Origin: Frankiaceae bacterium
GTDB lineage: Bacteria > Actinomycetota > Actinomycetes > Mycobacteriales > SCTD01
Length of the DNA: 10,465 nucleotides
Assembly (NCBI GenBank): GCA_947479995.1
Contig: CANKBT010000087.1
Coordinates: forward strand, 1 to 10,465
Reading direction: 5' to 3'
Below the pieces are notes generated by a model, which saw only the letters and a program-made list of their open reading frames with translations, searched no databases and was not told the DNA's origin. The position numbers were made by a program, and so were the translations under genes. This document shows, in pieces, positions 1 through 6,531 of the stretch. Positions within the stretch are counted from its first letter, which is position 1, and every line of letters starts with the position of its first letter.

Positions 1-536
1 CGCCCGTCGCCCGCCCGGCGGCGCCCGCCCCGGCCCCCGCGCCGGCGGCGCCCGCCGTGCCCGGCTGCGACGGCGCTCCCGGCTGGGAGCAGGTGCGCGG
101 CGCCGCCGCGCTGGCCGACCTCGGCGACCCCACCGCCGCCCTCGGCTGGTCGGTCGCGTTCCTGCCCGCCCGCTCGGGGCTGCAGGCGATGGCCTACCCG
201 GGCCGCCGCACCATCGAGCTCTACGTGCGCAGCTGCGCTCGGCAGAGCGACGCCGACCTGCGCTTCACCCTGGCCCACGAGGTCGGCCACGCGCTGGACA
301 CCGCGTTCCCGAGCGAGCGCCGCCACGCCGACTGGCTCAGCGCCCGCGGCGTCGCCCCGCAGGAGTGGTTCGGGTGCGGCGGCTGCACCGACTTCGCGAC
401 GCCCGCCGGCGACTTCGCCGAGACCTACGCGCTGTGGCGCACGGGCAACACCGGCGAGTACCGCTCGGAGCTGGCCCCCCGGCCGAGCCCCGCGCAGCTG
501 GCGGCGCTGGCGCCGCTGTTCGCGACCGGCTACTAG
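1..536 (+). CDS. Putative zinc metallopeptidase, C-terminal part (5' end outside window)
   Basis: The reading frame is open to the left edge; its first complete codon is at base 3, so the true start lies upstream. The first 18 codons encode an almost pure Pro/Ala stretch, which looks like a linker between an unseen N-terminal region and the folded domain. Bases 276-290 encode HEVGH, the HExxH zinc-binding and catalytic motif of metallopeptidases. About 45 residues later, DFAETY offers a glutamate that could be the third zinc ligand, as in gluzincin-type enzymes. Four cysteines (two in a CGGC cluster) suggest disulfides and an extracytoplasmic location, but no signal peptide is visible here. 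A GTG at 57 could be called as a start, but the open Pro/Ala frame upstream makes an internal position likelier. The substrate is unknown. The TAG stop overlaps the stop of the convergent nitroreductase gene. Confidence 0.75.
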   Translation, partial: PVARPAAPAPAPAPAAPAVPGCDGAPGWEQVRGAAALADLGDPTAALGWSVAFLPARSGLQAMAYPGRRTIELYVRSCARQSDADLRFTLAHEVGHALDTAFPSERRHADWLSARGVAPQEWFGCGGCTDFATPAGDFAETYALWRTGNTGEYRSELAPRPSPAQLAALAPLFATGY

Positions 537-1087
537 CCCGGCTCGAGCACCAGCTCCTCGAGCGGCAGGCGGGTGCGCGGGCGCGCCTCCTTGGCGGCCA
601 GCCCCTCCTCCAGCGGGCTGCCCCCGACGGCGCCGACGGCGACCAGCACGGCCGCCCGCCTGTCGGCGCCGAGCGGCACCGCCCGGTGCACCTCCGCGGG
701 GTCGAAGCCGGCCATCTGGTGCACCGCGAGCCCCTGCGCGCCGGCCTGGACGGTGAGGTGCGCGACGGCCTGCCCGCCGTCGTGGTCGTCGTGCGCGTGC
801 TGCCCGTCGGGGTCGTCCGCGACGTCGGGCAGCACCACGACGAGCAGCGCGGCCGCGCGCGGCGCCCAGGAGCGGTTGCCGCGCGACAGGGCGTCGACGA
901 GCCGGTCGTGCACCGGCTCCCCCCGCAGCGCGACCACCCAGCGCACCGGCTGGCCGTTGCCCCGCGACGGCGCCCACCGGGCGGCCTCGAGCAGCGGCCG
1001 CAGGTCCGCGCGCGACAGCACCTGGCCCTCGTCGAAGCGCCGCGGGCTGCGGCGGCCGGCGAGCAGCGGGTGCAGGCCGTCGCTCAC
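533..1087 (-). CDS. Nitroreductase family protein
   Basis: This 184-residue protein matches the nitroreductase (FMN-dependent oxidoreductase) family in length and layout. An N-terminal RRSPRRF (residues 12-18) is the usual phosphate-binding start of the FMN site. It is followed by ARWAPSRGNGQPVRW (about 36-50), the second FMN-contacting segment. A middle helix has the GAQGLAVHQMAGFDP pattern, and the C-terminus ends in the typical R-x-R-x-PLEELV. Members reduce nitroaromatics, quinones or flavins with NAD(P)H; the substrate here cannot be told. The GTG start at 1087 overlaps the stop of the upstream hydrolase gene in GTGA, so it is probably translated by coupling as the last gene of the mscR operon. 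This suggests a role in redox or nitrosative stress, which is inference. Its TAG stop overlaps the stop of the convergent peptidase gene. Confidence 0.88.
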   Translation of the reverse strand: MSDGLHPLLAGRRSPRRFDEGQVLSRADLRPLLEAARWAPSRGNGQPVRWVVALRGEPVHDRLVDALSRGNRSWAPRAAALLVVVLPDVADDPDGQHAHDDHDGGQAVAHLTVQAGAQGLAVHQMAGFDPAEVHRAVPLGADRRAAVLVAVGAVGGSPLEEGLAAKEARPRTRLPLEELVLEPG

Positions 1088-1713
1088 TGCGCCGCGCGCA
1101 CCCACTCGTCGTACGACGGGGCCTCGGCGCCGACGGTCGTCTCGTCGCCGTGGCCGGTGAGCACGCGGGTCTCCGGCGGCAGCGCGAACAGCCGGGTGCG
1201 GATCGAGGACAGGATCGTCGGGTAGTCGCTGTAGGACCGCCCGGTCGCCCCGGGCCCGCCGGAGAAGAGCGTGTCGCCGCTGAACACGACGCCGAGGTCC
1301 GGCACCGACAGGCACACCGCGCCCGGCGCGTGGCCGGGCGTGTGCAGCACGTGCACCTGCGTGCCGGCGACCTCGAGCACCATGCCGTCGCGCAGCGCGC
1401 CGTCCGGCTCGCGGGAGGAGTGCACGAGGTCCCACAGCACGCGGTCGTCGGGGTGCAGCAGCACCGGGGCCGACACCTGCTCGGCCAGCTCCGGCGCGCA
1501 GCGCACGTGGTCGTCGTGCGCGTGGGTGCACACGATCGCCGTCACGGTGCGGTCGCCCACGGCCGCGGCGATCGCGTCGGGGTCGTGCGGCGCGTCGAGC
1601 ACCATGACCTCGTCGTCGTCGCCCAGCAGCCAGACGTTGTTGTCGACGTCGAAGACCTGCCCGTCGAGGCTGAACGTGCCCGACGTGACGAGGTGCTCGA
1701 TGCGCGCGGCCAC
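1084..1713 (-). CDS. MBL-fold metallohydrolase, mscR-associated (glyoxalase II-like; possible S-formylmycothiol hydrolase)
   Basis: This 209-residue metallo-beta-lactamase-fold protein has the complete binuclear metal set. THAHDDH gives H64, H66, D68 and H69; HTPGH gives H128; FSGDTLF gives the bridging D147; LTGHGDE gives H188. The spacing matches glyoxalase II-like thioesterases rather than beta-lactamases or RNases. The GTG start at 1713 shares one base with the TAG stop of the dehydrogenase gene (TAGTG), and the 3' end overlaps the nitroreductase start. A homologous hydrolase next to mscR is known in mycobacteria (Rv2259-Rv2260 in M. tuberculosis, from memory). Because mscR makes S-formylmycothiol, a thioester, hydrolysis of that product to formate and mycothiol is the natural guess, but the sequence does not prove the substrate. 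The fold and metal site are near certain; the exact reaction is inferred. Confidence 0.9.
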   Translation of the reverse strand: MAARIEHLVTSGTFSLDGQVFDVDNNVWLLGDDDEVMVLDAPHDPDAIAAAVGDRTVTAIVCTHAHDDHVRCAPELAEQVSAPVLLHPDDRVLWDLVHSSREPDGALRDGMVLEVAGTQVHVLHTPGHAPGAVCLSVPDLGVVFSGDTLFSGGPGATGRSYSDYPTILSSIRTRLFALPPETRVLTGHGDETTVGAEAPSYDEWVRAAQ

Positions 1714-2798
1714 TACAGGACCACCACGCTGCGCAGGACCTCGCCGCGCTCCATGCGGTGGAACGCCTCCTCGACGCCGTCGAGCGGGATGCGCTCGCTG
1801 ACGAAGGCGTCGAGCGGGAACCGGCCCTGCTGCCACAGGTCGATGAGCAGCGGGAAGTCGCGCTCGGGCAGGCAGTCGCCGTACCAGCTGCTCTTGAGGG
1901 CGCCGCCGTGGCCGAAGACCTCGATGAGCGGCACCTCGAAGGTCATCGTCGGGTTCGGCACGCCGACGAGCACGGCCACGCCGGCGAGGTCGCGGGCGTC
2001 GAAGGCCTGCCGGAAGGTCTCCGGGCGGCCGACCGCGTCGATGACGACGTCGGGGCCGAAGCCCCCGGTCAGCTCGCGCAGGGCGGCCACGACGTCGGTG
2101 CTGCCCGCGTTGACGGTGTGCGTGGCGCCGAAGCCCTTGGCCCACTCCAGCTTGCGGTCGTCGAGGTCGACGGCGATGACCTGCCGCGCCCCGGCGTACA
2201 GCGCGCCGGCGATCGCGGCGTCGCCGACGCCGCCGCAGCCGAGCACCGCGACCGTGTCGCCCTGGGTCACCGGGGCGGTGTTGACGGCCGCGCCCCAGCC
2301 GGCCATGACGCCGCAGCCGAGCAGGCCGGCGGCGGCGGGGTCGGCGGCCGGGTCGACCCTGGTGCACTGGCCGGCGGCCACGAGCGTCTTCTCGGCGAAG
2401 GCGCCGATGCCGAGCGCGGGCGACAGGCGGGTGCCGTCGGCCAGCGTCATGGGCTGGGTGGCGTTGTGGGTGGCGAAGCAGTACCAGGGGCGGCCGCGCT
2501 TGCAGGCCCGGCACTGCCCGCACACGGCCCGCCAGTTGAGGACGACGACGTCGCCGGGGGCGACGTGCGTGACGCCGTCGCCGACCGACTCGACGACCCC
2601 CGCGGCCTCGTGGCCGAGCAGGAACGGGAACTCGTCGTTGATCCCGCCCTCGCGGTAGTGCAGGTCGGTGTGGCAGACGCCGCAGGCCTTGACCTGCACG
2701 AGCGCCTCGCCGGGACCGGGGTCGGGCACGAGCACGGTCTCGAGCGAGACCGGCTGGCCCTTGCCCCTCGCGACGACGCCTCGGACTTCGTGGACCAC
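1713..2798 (-). CDS. mscR: S-(hydroxymethyl)mycothiol dehydrogenase (mycothiol-dependent formaldehyde dehydrogenase)
   Basis: This zinc-dependent medium-chain alcohol dehydrogenase of 361 residues has the same length as known MscR proteins. It oxidises S-hydroxymethylmycothiol, the spontaneous adduct of formaldehyde and mycothiol, with NAD to S-formylmycothiol; MscR also reduces S-nitrosomycothiol. Catalytic zinc ligands are visible as C42 (GVCHTD), H63-E64 (LLGHEAAG) and C162 (GLLGCGV). The structural zinc site is C93, C96, C99 and C107. The Rossmann glycine motif GCGGVG is at 187-192, with the NAD-selecting D211 in IAVDLDD. Mycothiol-enzyme signatures such as LNWRAVCGQC and YCFATHNAT are present. 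The GTG start at 2798 is fixed by a GGAGG five bases upstream and by family length. A -10 element lies about 40 bp upstream. It is the first gene of a coupled operon with the hydrolase and nitroreductase. Confidence 0.94.
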   Translation of the reverse strand: MVHEVRGVVARGKGQPVSLETVLVPDPGPGEALVQVKACGVCHTDLHYREGGINDEFPFLLGHEAAGVVESVGDGVTHVAPGDVVVLNWRAVCGQCRACKRGRPWYCFATHNATQPMTLADGTRLSPALGIGAFAEKTLVAAGQCTRVDPAADPAAAGLLGCGVMAGWGAAVNTAPVTQGDTVAVLGCGGVGDAAIAGALYAGARQVIAVDLDDRKLEWAKGFGATHTVNAGSTDVVAALRELTGGFGPDVVIDAVGRPETFRQAFDARDLAGVAVLVGVPNPTMTFEVPLIEVFGHGGALKSSWYGDCLPERDFPLLIDLWQQGRFPLDAFVSERIPLDGVEEAFHRMERGEVLRSVVVL

Positions 2799-2803
2799 GG
2801 GGA

Positions 2804-2808
2804 CCTCC
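2804..2808 (-). promoter_or_regulatory. Ribosome binding site of mscR
   Basis: On the minus strand GGAGG lies five bases before the GTG at 2798. It selects that start over other in-frame GTG or GTC codons nearby. Several other genes in the window lack such a site. Confidence 0.8.
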
Positions 2809-2836
2809 AGGTCAGGGGTGGCGCAGGGACGTGCCG

Positions 2837-2842
2837 ACCCTA
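2837..2842 (-). promoter_or_regulatory. Probable -10 element for the mscR operon
   Basis: TAGGGT on the minus strand fits the actinobacterial -10 pattern TANNNT. It lies just after the stop of the upstream membrane-protein gene (2864) and would start a transcript near 2830 with a leader of about 30 nt that includes the GGAGG. No convincing -35 hexamer is seen. The same hexamer precedes two other genes in the window (9769-9774 and 10255-10260). Confidence 0.5.
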
Positions 2843-2863
2843 CGGCCGCGGCCGCACCGGGGC

Positions 2864-3247
2864 CTAGCCCGCCTCGGGCCCGGCGTAGCGGACCTCGGGC
2901 CGCTCCTCCAGGCAGGCGTAGAGCGCGACCTCCTGCTGCTGCGTGATGCCCGCGACGTCGAAGCGCACCGGCAGGTTGCGCTGCTTGTCGGCCGCGCCCT
3001 GGTCGGGCACCAGCGCCACCCCGGGCAGCCGGCCGCAGGCGTCCTTGACCGCCTCGCGCTGGGCGTCGGTGGCGGGCAGCACCAGGCGCGCGACGACCTG
3101 GCGCTGGTCGCCGGCGGTGAGGCGCCCGGAGGCGTTGAAGACCATGAAGGCGAAGGCCACCAGCCCGAGCACGAGCAGCATGACGCGGTTGCCCCCGCGG
3201 CGGCCCTGCCACCACCGCCGCGTCTGCACCACCTGCGCGCTCCCCAC
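2864..3247 (-). CDS. Small single-pass membrane protein of unknown function
   Basis: This predicted 127-residue protein has an arginine-rich N-terminus (about 1-20), one hydrophobic helix (about 22-39, MLLVLGLVAFAFMVFNA) and a soluble C-terminal domain. By the positive-inside rule that domain should lie outside the membrane. It contains two similar segments, one ending in ACGRLPGV and one in ACLEERPEV, each centred on a cysteine. This suggests a small alpha/beta domain, perhaps with a disulfide. I do not recognise a named family. The GTG start at 3247 is preferred because a TACGAT hexamer sits exactly six bases upstream, as expected for a leaderless transcript. GTG codons a few positions later are possible alternatives. 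It is divergent from the PH-domain pair, and the mscR promoter follows its stop. Confidence 0.75.
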   Translation of the reverse strand: MGSAQVVQTRRWWQGRRGGNRVMLLVLGLVAFAFMVFNASGRLTAGDQRQVVARLVLPATDAQREAVKDACGRLPGVALVPDQGAADKQRNLPVRFDVAGITQQQEVALYACLEERPEVRYAGPEAG

Positions 3248-3253
3248 GGGTCC

Positions 3254-3259
3254 ATCGTA
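3254..3259 (-). promoter_or_regulatory. -10 element, leaderless promoter of the small membrane protein
   Basis: TACGAT on the minus strand matches TANNNT and is separated by six bases from the GTG at 3247, so transcription would begin at or next to the start codon. It overlaps the -10 element of the divergent gene by two bases. No -35 match or ribosome binding site is seen. Confidence 0.5.
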
Positions 3260-3263
3260 GGTT
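3258..3263 (+). promoter_or_regulatory. -10 element, leaderless promoter of the PH-domain pair
   Basis: TAGGTT on the plus strand matches TANNNT and lies six bases before the GTG at 3270. There is no Shine-Dalgarno sequence, consistent with a leaderless transcript. It overlaps the opposite-strand -10 element at bases 3258-3259. Confidence 0.5.
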
Positions 3264-3269
3264 CGCGGG

Positions 3270-3758
3270 GTGCAGCAGGCCGACCGGAGCGGGGCGCTCC
3301 ACTGGCACGGCCTCGACCCGGGCCTGCTGCGGCTGCGGCGCGCGCTGGTGCTCGGCGTGCTCGGCGGCCTCGGCCTGCTCGTGAGCGCGCTGGTGCTGGC
3401 CCTCGCCGGGCCGGTCGAGGGCGCCGGCGCCCTGCTCGTCGCCGTGCTCGTCGTGGGCCTGGCGCTGCAGGCGGTCGGCCGCCGCTTCCGCGCCTGGCGC
3501 TGGGCCGAGCGCGAGGACGACCTCGTGCTGGAGCGCGGCGTCGTGCTGCGCCGCACGTCCGTCGTGCCGTACGGCCGCATGCAGTACGTCGACGTCACCG
3601 CGGGCCCGCTGGACCGCCGGGTCGGCATCGCGCGGGTCGTGCTGCACACCGCCGCGGCGGCGACCGACGCCTCGATCCCCGGGCTCGCCGCCGCCGAGGC
3701 CGAACGGCTGCGCGACCGGCTGGCCGCCCTCGGCGAGGCGCGCGCGGCCGGCGTGTGA
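3270..3758 (+). CDS. PH domain-containing membrane protein (YdbS-like, bacterial PH domain)
   Basis: This 162-residue protein has two hydrophobic helices (about 25-47 and 52-69) followed by one bacterial pleckstrin-homology-like domain (about 74-152). The domain carries the family signature: LVLERGVVLRRTSVVPYGRM, then QYVDVTAGPLDRRVGIARVVL, and ends in a helix that begins GLAAAEAERL. This is the layout of YdbS-type proteins, small partners of a larger multi-PH protein encoded next to them. The GTG start at 3270 follows a -10 hexamer by six bases. The stop overlaps the next start in GTGA, so the two proteins are probably made together and may form a membrane complex. In Bacillus subtilis the ydbST pair belongs to the SigW envelope-stress regulon; whether this holds in actinobacteria is not known to me. 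Confidence 0.88.
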   Translation: MQQADRSGALHWHGLDPGLLRLRRALVLGVLGGLGLLVSALVLALAGPVEGAGALLVAVLVVGLALQAVGRRFRAWRWAEREDDLVLERGVVLRRTSVVPYGRMQYVDVTAGPLDRRVGIARVVLHTAAAATDASIPGLAAAEAERLRDRLAALGEARAAGV

Positions 3759-5026
3759 CCGAGTGGCGGCGGCTGCACCCGCTCACCCCCCTGCTGCGCG
3801 GCGGGCGCGTGCTGGTCGGCGTGCTGGTCGTCGTGGTGCAGCAGGGCCTGGCGCAGTCGTCCGTGCTCGCGTCGCTCGTCGTGCTCGGGCTGGCCGTGCC
3901 GGTGGCCCTCGTCTACGGCCTCGTCTCGTGGCGGGTCACCCGCTACCGGCTCGAGGGCGACGAGCTGCAGGTCGACAGCGGCGTGCTGCAGCGCCGCCAG
4001 CGCCGGGTGCCGCTGCGCCGGCTGCAGAGCGTCGACGTCGTCCGGCCGCTGCTGGCGCGGGTGCTGGGGCTGGCCGAGCTGCGGCTGGAGGTCGCGGGCG
4101 GCGGCGGTGACGCCGAGGCGCCGCTGGCCTTCCTGTCCGAGGCCGACGCGCAGCGGCTGCGCCGGCAGATGCTCGCCCGCTCCGGCGCCCTCGAGGACGC
4201 GCAGGAGGAGGCCGACCAGGACGAGCAGCTGCTCGTGCAGGTGCCGTCCCGCGCGCTCGTCGTCTCGATCCTGCTCAGCGGCCCGACCGTCGCCGCCGGG
4301 GCGCTGCTCGCCCTGCTGCTCGTGGCGCTGGTGGTCGAGCCGGCCGTCGCCGCCGGCGCCCTGCCGCTCGCCGGGCCGCTGCTGCTCGGCCTCGGCTCGT
4401 TCGCCGTGCGCCGCCTGCTCACCGAGTACGGCTTCACCGTCGCGGAGTCGCCCGACGGCCTGCGGCTGCGCCACGGGCTGCTGGAGACGCGCGCCCAGAC
4501 CATCCCGCTGGGCCGGGTGCAGACCGTCCGGGTCGAGCAGCCGCTGCTGTGGCGCCGGCGCGGCTGGGTGCGCGTCGAGGTCGACGTGGCGGGCTACACC
4601 GGCCGCGGCGACGAGCAGCAGCTCACCTCGGCGCTGCTGCCGGTGGCGCCCCGCGGCTTCGCCGGCCAGCTCGTCGAGCGGGTGCTCGGGGCGGCGCTGC
4701 CCGCGCCGACCGCGACCGCGCCGCGGGCCGCGCGCTGGCTCGCGCCCGTCGAGCAGCCGGTGCTGCGCCTCGGCGTCGACGACCGGCACGTCGTCGGCAC
4801 GTCGGGCCGGCTCACCCGGCACACCGACATCGTGCCGCTGGCCAAGGTGCAGTCGCTGCGCCGCACGCAGGGCCCGCTGCAGCGCCGGCTCGGCCTGGCG
4901 AGCGTGCACGTCGACAGCGCCGGGCGGCGGCTGGCGGGGCTCACCGCGCAGCACCGCGACGCCGCCGAGGCCGACGCGCTCGTCGACGACCTGGCGCTGC
5001 GGGCGAGGGCGGCCCGCACCCGCTGA
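3755..5026 (+). CDS. Multi-PH-domain membrane protein (YdbT-like)
   Basis: This 423-residue membrane protein has three degenerate copies of the bacterial PH signature, roughly VPLxRxQSVxVxxPLLxRxLGLAxVxVxxAG. They lie at about 63-140 (VPLRRLQSVDVVRPLL), 225-305 (IPLGRVQTVRVEQPLL) and 340-415 (VPLAKVQSLRRTQGPL). Hydrophobic helix pairs precede the first copy (about 19-34 and 37-57) and the second copy (about 168-194 and 197-216). This matches YdbT-like proteins in length and order. The GTG start at 3755 overlaps the stop of the YdbS-like gene by four bases (GTGA), giving a translationally coupled pair. An acidic stretch (about 147-157, EDAQEEADQDE) links copy one to the second helix pair. The protein is probably a membrane-anchored scaffold; the ligand and process are unknown. 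The stop lies 19 bp from the end of the convergent photolyase gene. Confidence 0.88.
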   Translation: MTEWRRLHPLTPLLRGGRVLVGVLVVVVQQGLAQSSVLASLVVLGLAVPVALVYGLVSWRVTRYRLEGDELQVDSGVLQRRQRRVPLRRLQSVDVVRPLLARVLGLAELRLEVAGGGGDAEAPLAFLSEADAQRLRRQMLARSGALEDAQEEADQDEQLLVQVPSRALVVSILLSGPTVAAGALLALLLVALVVEPAVAAGALPLAGPLLLGLGSFAVRRLLTEYGFTVAESPDGLRLRHGLLETRAQTIPLGRVQTVRVEQPLLWRRRGWVRVEVDVAGYTGRGDEQQLTSALLPVAPRGFAGQLVERVLGAALPAPTATAPRAARWLAPVEQPVLRLGVDDRHVVGTSGRLTRHTDIVPLAKVQSLRRTQGPLQRRLGLASVHVDSAGRRLAGLTAQHRDAAEADALVDDLALRARAARTR

Positions 5027-5034
5027 CCGCATGT

Positions 5035-5061
5035 CGACACGTCGCCTACGGCGGCGCGTCG
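5035..5061. terminator. Possible bidirectional hairpin between convergent genes
   Basis: CGACACGTCGCC and GGCGGCGCGTCG flank a TAC loop. They pair over 12 positions with one A-C mismatch and one G-U pair when read on the plus strand. The stem lies just after the PH-pair stop and covers the photolyase stop codon. No T-run follows, so this is at best a factor-assisted or actinobacterial-type terminator. At this GC content hairpins arise easily by chance, and a three-base loop is tight. Confidence 0.3.
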
Positions 5062-6518
5062 CCCCGCGCCGCCTCCTGGGCGACGACCTCCTCGCGGTCG
5101 CGCAGCCGCGCGAGCCCGTTGAGCGGCTGGCGCATCCGGTGGTTGCCCTCCAGCCGGCCGGCGTTGCGGTCCAGGAACGCCCAGTAGCCCGCGGTGTACG
5201 GGCAGGCGGTCGGGCCGACGCGCACCTTCGGGTCGTAGGCGCAGCCCCCGCAGTAGTCCGACATGCGGTTGATGTACGCGCCGCCCGCGGCGTACGGCTT
5301 GGTCATCATCAGCCCGCCGTCGGCGTACTGGCTCATGCCGGTGACGTTCGGCAGCATCACCCAGTCGTAGCCGTCGACGAAGACCTCGTGGAACCACGCC
5401 GTGACCTCGTCGGGCTTCCAGCCGCGCTGCAGCGCGTAGTTGCCGAGCACCATGAGCCGCGGGATGTGGTGCACCCAGCCGCGGTGCCGCAGGTCGCGCA
5501 GCACCGAGCCCAGGCAGTTCGCCGTGACCTCGGAGTCGGCGTCGAGCGTGCGGAACCACTCCGGCAGGCTCGACCCGGCCTGCAGGGCGTTGCGCCGGCG
5601 GTAGTCGCGCGGCACGTGCCAGTAGACCGACCAGATGTACTCGCGCCAGCCGATGACCTGGCGCACGAAGCCCTCGACGCTGTTGAGCGGCGCGCGGCCC
5701 TGCCGGTAGGCCTGCTCGGCGGCGTGCACCACCTCGAGCGGGTGCAGCAGCCCGAGGTTGATGGCGGGCGACAGCGCGCTGTGCGACATCCAGGGGTCGG
5801 CCGCGAGCATGGCGTCCTCGGTCGGGCCGAAGGTCGCGAGCCGGTGCTCCACGAAGTGGTCGAGCGCCGCCAGGGCCTCGGTGCGCGTCGCGGCGGCCCA
5901 GCGCGGCTGGTCCTCCCCGACGAAGGCGGCCGTGCCGTCTCGCACCCAGCGGTCGAGGTCCTCGCGCACCTGCGCGTCGACCTCGTCCTCCTGCGGGTAC
6001 CACGGCTCGACCAGCCCGAGCGTGCGCGACCGCGGCGGCGGCTCGCGGTTGTCGTGGTCGAGGTTCCAGCGCCCGCCGGTCGGCTGGTCGCCGTCCATGA
6101 GCAGGTCGAAGCGCTGCCGCTGCCAGCGGTAGAAGTCCTCCATGAGCAGCCGCTTGCGGCCGCTCGCGAAGCGGTCGAAGTCCTCGCGCGTCGTGGCGAA
6201 GCCGCGCCCCTCGGGCACCACCTCGAGCCCGCGGCCGCGCGCCCACTCGTCCGCGGCGTACGAGGTCGGCTGCACGACCGACAGCGGCCCGTCGAGCTCG
6301 GCCAGGGCCTCGTCGTACGTCGCGACGCGCAGGAAGCGGGCCTGGTCGCCGAGCTCGAGCGCCCGGTGGCGCAGCGCCGACAGCAGCAGGTGCGCCTTGG
6401 CGCGGTGGAAGCGCCGGCGCCCGAAGACCCGCTGAGACTCCACGAGCACGGCCGGCTGGTCCGGCGCGTCGAGGAACTGCGGGCCCAGCTGGTCGGCGAA
6501 CAGCCAGCGCGTGCTCAC
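5046..6518 (-). CDS. Iron-sulfur (6-4) photolyase/cryptochrome (PhrB/CryB-type, FeS-BCP group)
   Basis: This 490-residue flavoprotein belongs to the prokaryotic [4Fe-4S] photolyase group, often annotated as cryptochrome/deoxyribodipyrimidine photolyase-related protein. It would use light and FAD to repair (6-4) pyrimidine photoproducts in DNA, or act as a photoreceptor. The N-terminus (STRWLFADQL) begins the Rossmann-like antenna domain, which binds a lumazine chromophore in studied members. The C-terminal FAD domain has the four cluster cysteines C335, C423, C426 and C439. Their spacing equals that of Agrobacterium PhrB (C350, C438, C441, C454 from memory), a constant offset of 15. H350-H351 in GWVHHIPRL match the PhrB active-site histidine pair at the same offset. 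The GTG start at 6518 lies 13 bases after the stop of the small upstream gene and lacks a clear ribosome binding site, so it is probably cotranscribed with that gene. Confidence 0.92.
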   Translation of the reverse strand: MSTRWLFADQLGPQFLDAPDQPAVLVESQRVFGRRRFHRAKAHLLLSALRHRALELGDQARFLRVATYDEALAELDGPLSVVQPTSYAADEWARGRGLEVVPEGRGFATTREDFDRFASGRKRLLMEDFYRWQRQRFDLLMDGDQPTGGRWNLDHDNREPPPRSRTLGLVEPWYPQEDEVDAQVREDLDRWVRDGTAAFVGEDQPRWAAATRTEALAALDHFVEHRLATFGPTEDAMLAADPWMSHSALSPAINLGLLHPLEVVHAAEQAYRQGRAPLNSVEGFVRQVIGWREYIWSVYWHVPRDYRRRNALQAGSSLPEWFRTLDADSEVTANCLGSVLRDLRHRGWVHHIPRLMVLGNYALQRGWKPDEVTAWFHEVFVDGYDWVMLPNVTGMSQYADGGLMMTKPYAAGGAYINRMSDYCGGCAYDPKVRVGPTACPYTAGYWAFLDRNAGRLEGNHRMRQPLNGLARLRDREEVVAQEAARGDAPP

Positions 6519-6531
6519 CGGGGGGCGGGCG

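Noticed and set aside
57..59. GTG as the start of the peptidase gene
   Set aside because: The frame stays open to the left edge with a typical Pro/Ala linker, so an upstream start outside the window is more likely.
1150..2658. Plus-strand frame of about 500 codons antisense to mscR and the hydrolase
   Set aside because: Both minus-strand genes have full catalytic motifs. The antisense frame is an expected by-product of the base composition.
2812..3255. Minus-strand frame starting with ATG at 3255
   Set aside because: It offers an ATG but encodes an Arg/Ser/Pro-rich shadow. The overlapping frame from GTG at 3247 has a membrane helix, good third-position GC and a well-placed -10 element.
2831..3754. 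Upstream in-frame extension of the YdbT-like gene
   Set aside because: The frame is open upstream but overlaps the small membrane protein and the YdbS-like gene. Family length and the GTGA overlap place the start at 3755.
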